DNA from: Anaerolineae bacterium
Lineage (GTDB): Bacteria > Chloroflexota > Anaerolineae > Aggregatilineales > Phototrophicaceae
Assembly (NCBI GenBank): GCA_021296065.1
Contig: JAGWBD010000014.1
Span: 1-64,000 of the forward strand
Direction of reading: 5' to 3'
DNA length: 64,000 nucleotides
Below, one piece after another: positions 27,350 through 36,623 of this stretch (within the stretch, counting starts at the first letter, position 1; every line of letters begins with the position of its first letter). Under the pieces are notes generated by a model. That model did not search any database. It was not told the origin of the DNA and saw only the letters and a list, made by a program, of their open reading frames with translations. The translations under genes and the position numbers were made by a program.

Positions 27350-28303
27350 ATGGCCAGCGAGACATTGGCAACGAGGGAGCGGCGGGGCGGTCTGCTCGGC
27401 TGGTTCCGGGCGGACACCTTCGAAGGGGTGCGGCGCCAGCGCGCCATCCTCGGTTACCTCTTTCTGTTGCCGGCCTTCATCGGCCTGGTGACCTTCGTGG
27501 TCGGCCCGATGTTCGTTTCCTTCGGTCTCAGTTTTTACCGATGGAACATTTTTAAACCGCCGGATCCCATCGGCATCGCCAACTTCCAGCGTCTGCTCAC
27601 CGATACGCGCCTGCCCGGCATCTATGCCAACACGCTCTTCCTGGTGGTGGGCACGGTGTTCATCACCCAGGTGCTGGCTCTGGCTCTGGCGCTGGGCGTC
27701 ACCAAACTCCGCAGCCGCAAGCTGGCCTACTTCCTGCGCACCTCCTGGTTCCTGCCGGTGCTGATGTCCGGCGCGGCCGTCGGGGTGACGCTGTCCTATC
27801 TCTTCCAGCGCGAGTTCGGTCCGATCAACTATTATCTGGGGCTCCTGGGTATCGATCGGGTGCCATGGATGACCTCTGCCAGCACGGTGATGTGGACCAT
27901 CATCATCACCGCGGTCTGGAAAAATCTGGGCTTCATCTTCGTCATTTATCTGGGCGCGGTGACCAACATCCCGCAGGAGATTCTGGACGCGGCCGACGTG
28001 GACGGGGCCCAGGGGTGGCGGCGCCTGTGGACGGTGACGCTGCCGCTGATCAGCCCAATCATGCTTTTCGCCACGGTGATCAACGTCATCGGCGCCATGC
28101 AGATCTTCGACGAACCGCAAATCATGACGCGCGGCGGACCGGGCGATGGCAGCCGCACGGCGGTGATGTACATGTACGAGGTGGCCTTCAAGGAACAGGA
28201 ATTCGGCTACGGCTCCTCCATCGCCGTCACGCTCTTCATCGCCATCCTGATCGTCACCGGCATCCAGTTCCTTCTCAGCAAGCGCTGGGTCTTTTACGGG
28301 TAG
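27350..28303 (+). CDS. Carbohydrate ABC transporter permease (MalF/UgpA type)
   Basis: EAA-like loop NIPQEILDAADVDGAQGWRRLWTVTLPLISP; multiple TM helices. Confidence 0.9.
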   Translation: MASETLATRERRGGLLGWFRADTFEGVRRQRAILGYLFLLPAFIGLVTFVVGPMFVSFGLSFYRWNIFKPPDPIGIANFQRLLTDTRLPGIYANTLFLVVGTVFITQVLALALALGVTKLRSRKLAYFLRTSWFLPVLMSGAAVGVTLSYLFQREFGPINYYLGLLGIDRVPWMTSASTVMWTIIITAVWKNLGFIFVIYLGAVTNIPQEILDAADVDGAQGWRRLWTVTLPLISPIMLFATVINVIGAMQIFDEPQIMTRGGPGDGSRTAVMYMYEVAFKEQEFGYGSSIAVTLFIAILIVTGIQFLLSKRWVFYG

Positions 28304-28313
28304 GGGGTAAGCA

Positions 28314-29195
28314 ATGGCCGGCACAACCACGACTGTCGTTCGCGAACGACACACCATCAACCCGCTGGACAGGCCCTGGGGTCACTGGCTGCAGACGGCA
28401 TTCCTGATCGCCATCGGCCTGTTGACGCTGATGCCCCTGCTCTGGGTGATCTCGACTTCCTTCCGCACGCTGCGCGATTCCTTCACCGTGCCGCCGGTGT
28501 GGATCCACTTCGATTTTGACTTCAGCAACTATCAGTCCGTCTTCGATACCATCCCCTTCCTGAACATGCTCAAGAACAGCTTTTACTACGCCGGCGGCGC
28601 CGTGATTGGCGGGGCGGTGACCTCCGCGCTGGCGGGCTACGCCTTCGCGCGCCTGCAGTTCCGCGGCCGCGGCGTGCTGTTCTGGGTGGTGCTCTCGACG
28701 ATGATGGTGCCGGGCCAGATGACCATCATCCCTGTCTACATCCTGATGGGCGTCAAATACCTGAACCTGGTCAACACCATCTGGTCGCTGATCGTTCCCT
28801 CAGTGTTCACGGCCTTCGGCATCTTCCTGCTGCGGCAGTACTTCCGCCAGATCCCGGGCGATTACGAGGAGTCGGCGCTGATCGACGGCGCCAACCAGTG
28901 GCAGATCTTCCGCAGTATCTATTTGCCGCTGGCCGCGCCGGGCATCGCCATCCTCAGCATCCTGACCTTCAACAGCCGCTGGAACGACTACTTCACGCCG
29001 CTGGTCTTCATCAACTCGCAGCACGCCATGCCGATCACGATGGGCCTCGTCGAGTTGCAGGGCGAATGGTCCACCGGCAGTATCGCCGTCGTCTTCGCCG
29101 GCATTGTGCTGAGCGTGATCCCGGTCATCGTGGTCTACATCTTCGGCCAGCGCTATTTGCTGGAAGGCCTGATGATGGGCGGCATCAAGGGCTGA
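28314..29195 (+). CDS. Carbohydrate ABC transporter permease (MalG/UgpE type)
   Basis: EAA-like loop QIPGDYEESALIDGANQWQIFRSIYLPLAAPGIA; C-terminal YLLEGLMMGGIKG. Confidence 0.9.
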   Translation: MAGTTTTVVRERHTINPLDRPWGHWLQTAFLIAIGLLTLMPLLWVISTSFRTLRDSFTVPPVWIHFDFDFSNYQSVFDTIPFLNMLKNSFYYAGGAVIGGAVTSALAGYAFARLQFRGRGVLFWVVLSTMMVPGQMTIIPVYILMGVKYLNLVNTIWSLIVPSVFTAFGIFLLRQYFRQIPGDYEESALIDGANQWQIFRSIYLPLAAPGIAILSILTFNSRWNDYFTPLVFINSQHAMPITMGLVELQGEWSTGSIAVVFAGIVLSVIPVIVVYIFGQRYLLEGLMMGGIKG

Positions 29196-29223
29196 TCGCC
29201 TGCGGGCGCACAGCCACAATGCC

Positions 29224-30138
29224 ATGAAGCGCCGCCGCGATCTGCTGGCGGCGCTTTTTCTTTTGCCGCTGTTCCTGTATCTGCTGCTCTTCGTGCTGCT
29301 TCCCACGCTCGATACGCTGGCGATCAGCCTGCAGCATCGGGTCAACTACGGGCCACGGCAATTCGCCGGCCTGGCCAACTATGTGCGCCTGACGGCCAAC
29401 CCGATGATGCCGTCCATCGCCGGTTTCACCTTCCTGCAACTGGCGAGCGCGGTGGCCATCACCCAGGCGCTGGCCCTGTCGCTGGCCCTGGGCGCGGCCA
29501 GGCTCGGGCGGCGCCTGGCCCACAGTCCGCGCACTGCGCTCTTGCCGGCGATCGGCATTGTGGCCGCCGTCTTCCTTTACCGGGGCTTCGAACCCGGGTT
29601 CAGCGCGGCCCGTTTCCAAATGTTTCTGATCGACTTCCCGCTCCTCTCCTTGCTGCCCTTTGAGGAACGCTGGCGCATCGCCGGATCGCTGGCGCACTGG
29701 GCCGACACCCTCGGGGCCGTGCGGGAATTTGCGGGTTTCACCTTCTGCGTCTATCTCCTGGGCGCGCTGGCGCTCCCGCGGGACGTGCTGGATGCGGCCC
29801 GCGTCGACGGTGGGCCAGCCTGGCGGCGCCTGTGGACGGTGACGCTGCCGCTGCTCGCTCCAACCGTCCTGTTCGCCACGGTGACGGACCTTTTGCGCGC
29901 CATACAGATGCTTGACCAACCGCAGATCCTGCTGTCCGAAAGCCTGGGCGAAGGCAGCAGCACGGGCCTGATTTATCTGATTGAGGTGTCCTTCAGGGAA
30001 GGCCTGTTCGGTTACGCCGCCGCCATTGTGGTCGCGAGCTACGTCGTCGTCGCCCTGCCGGCCGCGCTACTGGGCAACAACGGCGTCCGCTGGCTGCGCG
30101 GCAAGGGCTGGCTCAATCCGGCAAATCGCATGCCATGA
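29224..30138 (+). CDS. Second MalF-type permease paralog, divergent
   Basis: ALPRDVLDAARVDGGPAWRRLWTVTLPLLAPTVLFATV matches the first permease locally at DNA level. Confidence 0.75.
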   Translation: MKRRRDLLAALFLLPLFLYLLLFVLLPTLDTLAISLQHRVNYGPRQFAGLANYVRLTANPMMPSIAGFTFLQLASAVAITQALALSLALGAARLGRRLAHSPRTALLPAIGIVAAVFLYRGFEPGFSAARFQMFLIDFPLLSLLPFEERWRIAGSLAHWADTLGAVREFAGFTFCVYLLGALALPRDVLDAARVDGGPAWRRLWTVTLPLLAPTVLFATVTDLLRAIQMLDQPQILLSESLGEGSSTGLIYLIEVSFREGLFGYAAAIVVASYVVVALPAALLGNNGVRWLRGKGWLNPANRMP

Positions 30139-30824
30139 ACGGGACCATGCCATTCGGGTCCCCGGAAACGCTGCGGGTCGTCGCGCTGGTTCACGGCTAC
30201 GCGCTGGTCGCGCTGGTCGCGCTGGTCGGATTTCTGGCCATCTGCGCGCTGGCAGGCCACGCCGGCGCGCGCATGCGCTTTCGCTGGCGCGGCCCACTGC
30301 TCTGGTCGGCGCTGGTGCTGTTGCTCATGCCGGACCAGATGGCCCTGCCGTCGCTGCTTGTGTCCTCCGGGCCGGGCGCGACGCTGGAGGGCGAATTCGC
30401 CTGGCGAATCTTTGGCAGCCATCACATGCGCCTGCACCTGACCCTGGGCGTTCTTCTGTTGCAGCGCTGCTTCCGCCACGTCCCGCTCGAGTACGAGGAA
30501 GCCGCGCTGCTGGAAGGGGCCGGCCCCTGGCAGGGCTTTTGCCGCGCAGCCCTGCCCCCGACGACGCCCGCCCTTGCGCTGCTGGCGATTGTCGTCAGCC
30601 GCTCCCTCTTCGACAATATCCCCGAACTGCTGTCTCTCTATCCCGGCCCCGAAGCGGGCGCCCTGGCGGGCGGCGGAAATATTGGTTTCTCCGCAGTGGC
30701 GCGTGACTGGCGAATTGGCGAGCTTGCGGGCATACTTGTCGGCATTGTGCCGCTCCTGATTGTTTTTCTTTTCGGCCTGCGTCGTTGGTCGCAGGGACGG
30801 GTGAGCGGTGGCATCTGTGGTTGA
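30135..30824 (+). CDS. Second MalG-type permease paralog, divergent and short
   Basis: LLLQRCFRHVPLEYEEAALLEGAGPWQGFCRAALPPTTPALALL corresponds to the MalG EAA loop; 229 aa versus 293; 4-nt overlap with the previous gene. Confidence 0.65.
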   Translation: MNGTMPFGSPETLRVVALVHGYALVALVALVGFLAICALAGHAGARMRFRWRGPLLWSALVLLLMPDQMALPSLLVSSGPGATLEGEFAWRIFGSHHMRLHLTLGVLLLQRCFRHVPLEYEEAALLEGAGPWQGFCRAALPPTTPALALLAIVVSRSLFDNIPELLSLYPGPEAGALAGGGNIGFSAVARDWRIGELAGILVGIVPLLIVFLFGLRRWSQGRVSGGICG

Positions 30825-30846
30825 GCGCTGCATCCTGGAGGGCGGC

Positions 30847-32232
30847 ATGAGTATCTTTCACCGGCCGGCGGATGGCATCGTCGGCGATGTCATCCCCTTT
30901 TACTGGCAAGGCCAGTACCACGCCTTCTACCTGAAGGCGCCCCTGCCGCCACGGCGCGAGGGCGCTTTCCACAGCCCCTGGGCGCATTTGGTCTCAAGCG
31001 ACCTGGCGCACTGGGAGGAGTGGCCGGAGGCCATCGGCCCTGGCGGCCCTGGCGACCCCGACGAGATCAGTTGCTTTACCGGCTCGGTCATCGAGAAGGA
31101 CGGCCTGTTTTACATGTTCTATACGGGCTTTGCCGGCCGGGACAAGCCGCAGACCGTCTGCCTGGCCACCAGCGAGGACCTGCGCAGCTGGCACAAGGAC
31201 CCGCGCAACCCGCTGATCGTGGCCGACCCGCGCTGGTACGAGGCGATTGACTGGCGCGACCCCTTTCCCTTCTGGAACGAGGAGGCCGGCGAGTACTGGA
31301 TGTTGCTGGCCGCGCGCGAGCTTGAAGGGCCGGACAATCGTCGCGGCTGCCTCGCGCTGATGACCTCGCCCGACCTGCTGGAATGGACGGTGCAGCCGCC
31401 CTTCTGGGCGCCGCGCCTGTATTACACGCACGAATGCCCGGACCTGTTCCGCCACAATGGCCAGTGGGTGCTGGTCTATTCCACCTTCAGCGAACGCAAC
31501 ATCACCCATTTCCGCGTCAGTGATTCGCTGGCCGGGCCCTGGCTGGCGCCGCACAATGACGGCTTCGACGGACGCGCCTACTACGCTGCCAAGACCGCCG
31601 GTGATGGCCGGCGGCGCTTCGTCTTCGCCTGGGACCCGACGCGCGAGGGCGACCAGGACAGCGGCGGCTGGGAATGGGGCGGTGACATGGTCGTGCACGA
31701 GGTCACTGACGACCTGGGCGTGAAGCCGGTGCCGGCCCTGCTGGAGCGCTTCAACGAGCCGCGCGCAACGGGCCTTGAGCCCCTTTGCGGCACCTGGGAT
31801 ACGGTCAATGGCGCGCACCGCTCGGCCTTCGACGACGGCTATTCCGCCGCAAGGCTGGGCGAGTTGCCGCATACGGCCTCGCTGGGCGCCAGCATCCGTT
31901 GCGACCCGCAGACGCGTTCCTGCGGCCTGTTGCTACGCGTGGACGAGGCGCTGGAGAAGTACTATCAGGTGCGCTGGGAGCCGCAGGCCGGGCGCATCGT
32001 GTTTGATCGCTGGCCGCGGCCTGGCGACGAGCCCTTCATGCTGGAGCGGCCGCTAAACGACTGCGAGCAACTGGACCTGCGCGTGCTGGTCGAGGGCAGC
32101 GTGGTGGTCGTTTACGCCAACGATGAAGTGGCGCTGACCTGCCGCATGTACGACCATGTGACGGGCGCCTGGGGCCTCTTCGTCAACGAGGGCCAGGCCA
32201 CCTTCAGCAATTTGAGTTGCGCGGCCGGTTGA
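30847..32232 (+). CDS. Clan GH-J glycoside hydrolase (GH32/GH43-like)
   Basis: WRDPFPFWNEEAGEYWMLLAAR (RDP) and YTHECPDLFRHNGQWVLVYS (ECP), C-terminal beta-sandwich-like segment. Confidence 0.75.
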   Translation: MSIFHRPADGIVGDVIPFYWQGQYHAFYLKAPLPPRREGAFHSPWAHLVSSDLAHWEEWPEAIGPGGPGDPDEISCFTGSVIEKDGLFYMFYTGFAGRDKPQTVCLATSEDLRSWHKDPRNPLIVADPRWYEAIDWRDPFPFWNEEAGEYWMLLAARELEGPDNRRGCLALMTSPDLLEWTVQPPFWAPRLYYTHECPDLFRHNGQWVLVYSTFSERNITHFRVSDSLAGPWLAPHNDGFDGRAYYAAKTAGDGRRRFVFAWDPTREGDQDSGGWEWGGDMVVHEVTDDLGVKPVPALLERFNEPRATGLEPLCGTWDTVNGAHRSAFDDGYSAARLGELPHTASLGASIRCDPQTRSCGLLLRVDEALEKYYQVRWEPQAGRIVFDRWPRPGDEPFMLERPLNDCEQLDLRVLVEGSVVVVYANDEVALTCRMYDHVTGAWGLFVNEGQATFSNLSCAAG

Positions 32233-32275
32233 TGGCGCGCAGTCACGGATATTTGACGCAGCGACACAAAGGGAG

Positions 32276-33976
32276 TTGACCTTGGCGACCTCAAGTTTCA
32301 CAAGAGACTCGATGCGCATCATGCAGGGCCAAAAGGGCGAGGGCCTGAAAGGCAAGGGCACGCCGCGCGTGATCTTTCAGCCTGAAACCAGCCACGCCCT
32401 GCGCGACGGCATCAGTATGCTGGCCGGCGCCATCCGTCCCACGCTGGGGCCCTCCTCCGGCACGGTGGCCATTAACTACATCACGAAGGAAAAGGGCCGG
32501 CCGGAGCTTTTGGACAGCGGCGGCGTGATTGCGCGGCGCATCATCGAACTGGAAGATGCCAGCGAGGACATGGGCGCCATGCTGCTGCGCTCCATGGTCT
32601 GCCGCCAGCATGACGAGATCGGCGACGGCACGGCCACGGCCACGGTGCTCTTCGAGGCGATTTACAAGGCCGGCCTGCGCTACGTCGCCGCCGGCGGCAA
32701 CGGCCAGCGTTTGCGCCATCACCTGGAGCAATTGCTGCCGCTGGTGCTTGCAGAACTGGAGCGCCAGACCTACGCCATCGACAGCATCGAAGACTATGCG
32801 CGCATCGCCGAATCGCTTTCACATGACCCGCCCATGGCCGAGATGATGGGCGAAATCTTCGACGTCATCGGCGAATACGGCCAGCTGGACATTCGCAAGG
32901 ACAACAGCCGCGGCTTGCGTCGCGACTATGTCGAGGGCATTTATTTCAACAGCGGCCTGCTTTCGCGCGTGCTGGTCAACGAGCAGGTCGTCAAAAGGAT
33001 CGAGTTACTCGACACGAACATTTTCATCTGTGATTTCAGCCTTGAGGACCCGCGCGAGCTCTTCCCGGTGATCGAATGCGCCGTGGACGCGAAGCTCAAG
33101 TCGCTGGTAATTTTTGCGCGCAACATGAACGAGGCCGCCCTGTCGCTGGTGCATGCGGCCAACCGGCCCGACCGCTTCCAGGCGCTGGCCCTCAAAATCC
33201 CGGACCCCAACCCGGACTTGCGCAACGCCGCCATCGAGGACCTTGCGGTGCTCACCGGCACGACCCCCTTGCTCAAGGTGATGGGGCACACGATGGAGTC
33301 GGTGACTCCGGCCCACTTCGGCCGTACGCGGCGCTTCTGGGCCACGTCGCATCAGTTTGGCCTGAACGGGCCGCGCGGCAATCCGCGGGCAATGCGCCAG
33401 CACATCATGCGCCTGGAGGAGCAGTTCCGGGTCGAGGAGGACAAGGACCAGCGCGACCAGCTGGAGGCGCGCATCGGCAAGCTGCTGGGCGGCTCGGCCA
33501 CCCTGTTTGTCGGTGGCTCCACCGAACCGGAGATCGAGATTCGCAAGAATCTGGCGGAACGCGCGGCCGCGTCGGTGCGCATGGCGCTGCGCGAGGGCGT
33601 GCTGCCCGGTTGCGGTCTGGCGCTGCTGAACGTGCGGCCGGTGCTGGAAGAACGTCTGGCCACGGCGACGGAAGCCGACGAACGGGCGGCCATCGGCATT
33701 TTGCTGGATGCCCTGCAAACGCCGACGCGCACGATCTACGAGAACGCGGGCTATGACGCCAGCGAGGTGATGGCCAAACTGTCCTTTGCCCCGCCCGGTT
33801 CCGCCTTTGACGTGCTGGGCGGCAAGGTGGTGGACCTGCAGGACGCCGGCATCCTCGACTGCGCCACGGTGGTCAAACGCTCCACCCGCAACGCCATCGC
33901 CACCGCCGCGCTGGCGCTGACCATCGACGTGCTGGTACATCTGCGCGAGCCGGAAATGATTGGAGTACCGACCTGA
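32276..33976 (+). CDS. Divergent GroEL/Cpn60-family chaperonin
   Basis: TLGPSSGTVAI, GGVIARRIIELEDASEDMGAMLL, IGDGTATATVLFEAIYKAG, VGGSTEPEIE..REGVLPGCGLALL. Confidence 0.85.
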   Translation: MTLATSSFTRDSMRIMQGQKGEGLKGKGTPRVIFQPETSHALRDGISMLAGAIRPTLGPSSGTVAINYITKEKGRPELLDSGGVIARRIIELEDASEDMGAMLLRSMVCRQHDEIGDGTATATVLFEAIYKAGLRYVAAGGNGQRLRHHLEQLLPLVLAELERQTYAIDSIEDYARIAESLSHDPPMAEMMGEIFDVIGEYGQLDIRKDNSRGLRRDYVEGIYFNSGLLSRVLVNEQVVKRIELLDTNIFICDFSLEDPRELFPVIECAVDAKLKSLVIFARNMNEAALSLVHAANRPDRFQALALKIPDPNPDLRNAAIEDLAVLTGTTPLLKVMGHTMESVTPAHFGRTRRFWATSHQFGLNGPRGNPRAMRQHIMRLEEQFRVEEDKDQRDQLEARIGKLLGGSATLFVGGSTEPEIEIRKNLAERAAASVRMALREGVLPGCGLALLNVRPVLEERLATATEADERAAIGILLDALQTPTRTIYENAGYDASEVMAKLSFAPPGSAFDVLGGKVVDLQDAGILDCATVVKRSTRNAIATAALALTIDVLVHLREPEMIGVPT

Positions 33977-34860
33977 TGGATGCAGCGCAAACCACGTTGG
34001 AAACCATGACGACCTTCGCCCTCGCGGCCGCGGACGGAAAGCTTTTTGCCGGGCGCGCCGGTGGCCTTTACCGCTCGCCTGATGCTGGCGCCAGCTGGGA
34101 ATACGCCAGCGCGCAACTGGGCGAGGAAGGCACGATCGCGACCACCTCGCTGGTGGCGCGCGGGCGGGATGTCTTCGCCGGCATCAACGGCGGCGTGCTG
34201 CGCTCCAGCGACGGCGGCGGGACCTGGTTCACCGCCGCCCTGAGCAATCCGCCGCCGCTGGTGGTGGCCATGGCGCTCTCGCCGGCCTACGAGGATGACG
34301 GTGCGCTGCTGGCGGCCAGCGCCGAGGACGGCATCTTCGCCTCCACCGACCGCGGCGGCACCTGGCGCGGTTGGAACTTCGGCCTGATCGACCTCAACGT
34401 CAACGCCCTCGCCTGGGCCACGCCGGCGCTGGCTTTCGCCGGCACCGAGAGTGGCATCTTCCGCAGTCGCAACGGCGGCCGCGCCTGGCGCGCGTTGCCT
34501 TTCCCGATGGACCTCGCGCCGGTGATCAGCCTGCAACTCTCGCCCGACTTTGAGACCGACCAGACGCTCTACGCCGGCAGCGAGGCACACGGCCTGCTGG
34601 TGACGCGCGACGGCGGCGAAAACTGGGAGGCGGTTTCCCTGCCGGTGGAAGGCGAAGCCGTCAATGCCATGGCCAACACGGCACAGGGCCTGGCGCTGGC
34701 GCTGGACGAGTACCTGCTGCTCGGGCGCGACGGCGACGGCGGCGCGAGTTGGGAGACGCTGCGACACTTCCCGGGTCAGGCGGGCCTGGCGCTGCTGGCG
34801 CAGGGCGATCACTTGCATCTGGCGCTTTCCGGCGGCGAGGTGTTGACGCTGGATCTCTGA
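33976..34860 (+). CDS. BNR/YVTN-type beta-propeller protein
   Basis: Repeats GLYRSPDAGASWEY, GVLRSSDGGGTWFT, GIFASTDRGGTWRG, GIFRSRNGGRAWRA, GLLVTRDGGENWEA. Start overlaps the chaperonin stop (TGATG). Confidence 0.85.
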   Translation: MDAAQTTLETMTTFALAAADGKLFAGRAGGLYRSPDAGASWEYASAQLGEEGTIATTSLVARGRDVFAGINGGVLRSSDGGGTWFTAALSNPPPLVVAMALSPAYEDDGALLAASAEDGIFASTDRGGTWRGWNFGLIDLNVNALAWATPALAFAGTESGIFRSRNGGRAWRALPFPMDLAPVISLQLSPDFETDQTLYAGSEAHGLLVTRDGGENWEAVSLPVEGEAVNAMANTAQGLALALDEYLLLGRDGDGGASWETLRHFPGQAGLALLAQGDHLHLALSGGEVLTLDL

Positions 34861-34921
34861 GGGCAGGACGAGTCTGCTGCGCCCTTTTCTCGTCCTCCTG
34901 GACGGAAAAAGGGTTTGGGGT

Positions 34922-34957
34922 GAGGGCGGGCAAGGGCTCTTCGCCGCCCTCTTTGTT
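34922..34957 (+). terminator. Rho-independent terminator after the chaperonin/BNR pair
   Basis: GAGGGCGG .. CCGCCCTC followed by TTTGTTT. Confidence 0.6.
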
Positions 34958-35043
34958 TAATCAGTCCATTGCGCGACAACCCTGGGCAGGATTGGGTAAA
35001 CTCCGGTCCTGCTTCCTTATTTTGACTCAATGAGAGGATAAAC

Positions 35044-36590
35044 TTGATGACCGGTCCGCGGCAATTCCCGGATACCCTTGAAGCCCAACTTAAGGCCCTG
35101 GAGAGCGACGAGGAAGTGCAGGGCTATATCGCCGGGCGCGAGGCGCTGGCGGATGATCCCGCGCGCCCGCTTTATCATTTCTCGCCGCCGCTTCACTTCA
35201 TGAACGACCCCAACGGCCTCTGCCAGTGGCAGGGGCGCTACCATCTCTTCTTCCAGTACCTGCCGGGCGGCGAGTTGCTGACTCCGGACCGCAAGGGGGG
35301 CGTCTGTTGGGGCCATGCCGTCAGTGACGATCTGGTCAACTGGCGCGACATGCCGATCGCGCTCTACCCGGCCGTCGAGCGCGACTGCTTCAGCGGCCAG
35401 ACCCTCGTTGAAGACGACCGCGTGATCGCCATCTACCACGGCACGCGCGCCGGCAACGGCATCGCCACGGCCGACGATCCGCTGCTGATCAACTGGCAAA
35501 TGCACCCGGACAACCCGGTCATCCCGGGCGACCCGCAGGGGCTCGGCGGCGGCGGCGGCGACGAGGTGGTCGCGGAAAATGGCAAGTACCGCGTCTTCGA
35601 CCCCTGCATCTGGAAGGAAGATGACGGTTACTATTCGCTTTCCGGCACCTACATGGACGGCGACTTTGGCGGCACGCGCAGCGTCGACGCCCTGGGCGTG
35701 GACCATTTGTTTTATTCGGAGGACCTCGGCAACTGGACCTACCTCGGGCCGCTGGTGAGCGATGACCAGCTGGCCGAGCCGGGCGAGGACATGGCCGTGC
35801 CCAACTTCTGTTCAGCCACAAGCGCGCCGGCCGCTACTATATCGGCAGCTACGATTACGAGACGCACCGCTTTACGCCCGAGACGCACGGGCGCATGAAC
35901 TACGGCCCCTGGACGGTCGGCAGCCTGCACGCGCCCAGCGCCACTATCGACGACGCGGGCCGCTACCTCGGCATCTTCAACATCAAGGAAGGCCGCGATT
36001 TACGCGGCTGGAACGACATCATGTCGCTGCCGCGGCACTACTGGCTGGCGGATGACAACACGCTGCGCATGGCGCCGGTGCCCGAACTGGAGGGCCAGCG
36101 CTTCGATGGCGTGCAGGTACCGGCGCAGGAGATCGCGGCCAACAGCGAGCAACTGCTGGAGAAGGTCAGCGGCCAGGCGATCGAGATCGAGGCGATCATC
36201 GAGCCGGGTGACGCGCGCGAGGTCGGGCTGACGGTGTTGCGCTCGCCGGACGGCGCGGAGCAGACGCACATCTCCTTTTACACGTCGCTGCATGGCCGCC
36301 GCGCCAACCCGGGCTGGCTGCAGATCGACACGTCGCAGTCCTCGCTGGCCGATGACGTGCATGGCCGCCCGCCGGAGCAGGGGCCGCTGGCCATCGCGGC
36401 GGACGAGCCGCTGCACTTACGCATCTTCATCGACCGCAGCATCATCGAGGTCTTCGCCAACGACAAACAGTGCCTGACCCTGCGCGCGGCGTAAGTATCT
36501 TCGCGCGCGGGGGCGCGGCGCAGTTGCGCTCGCTCAGCGCCTGGCAGATGCGCAGCGTCTGGCCGGAACTGAAACAATTCGAGGGCCGCT
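35044..36590 (+). pseudogene. GH32-like gene copy A, frameshifted at two sites
   Basis: MNDPNGLCQWQGRYHLF and VFDPCIWKEDDGYYSLSG in frame 1; C-terminal half (MNYGPWTVGSLHAPSATIDD..) in frame 0. Breaks near 35810 and 36488. Confidence 0.75.
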
Positions 36591-36623
36591 GATCGCAGCG
36601 CTCCCAAAAACAGGAGACAGGTT

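Noticed and set aside
25781-28360. 859-aa antisense ORF opposite SBP4 and the first permease
   Set aside because: Low-complexity R/H/G/A-rich translation typical of antisense frames in high-GC genes. Similar shadows occur opposite SBP1-3, FtsK and the GH32 genes.
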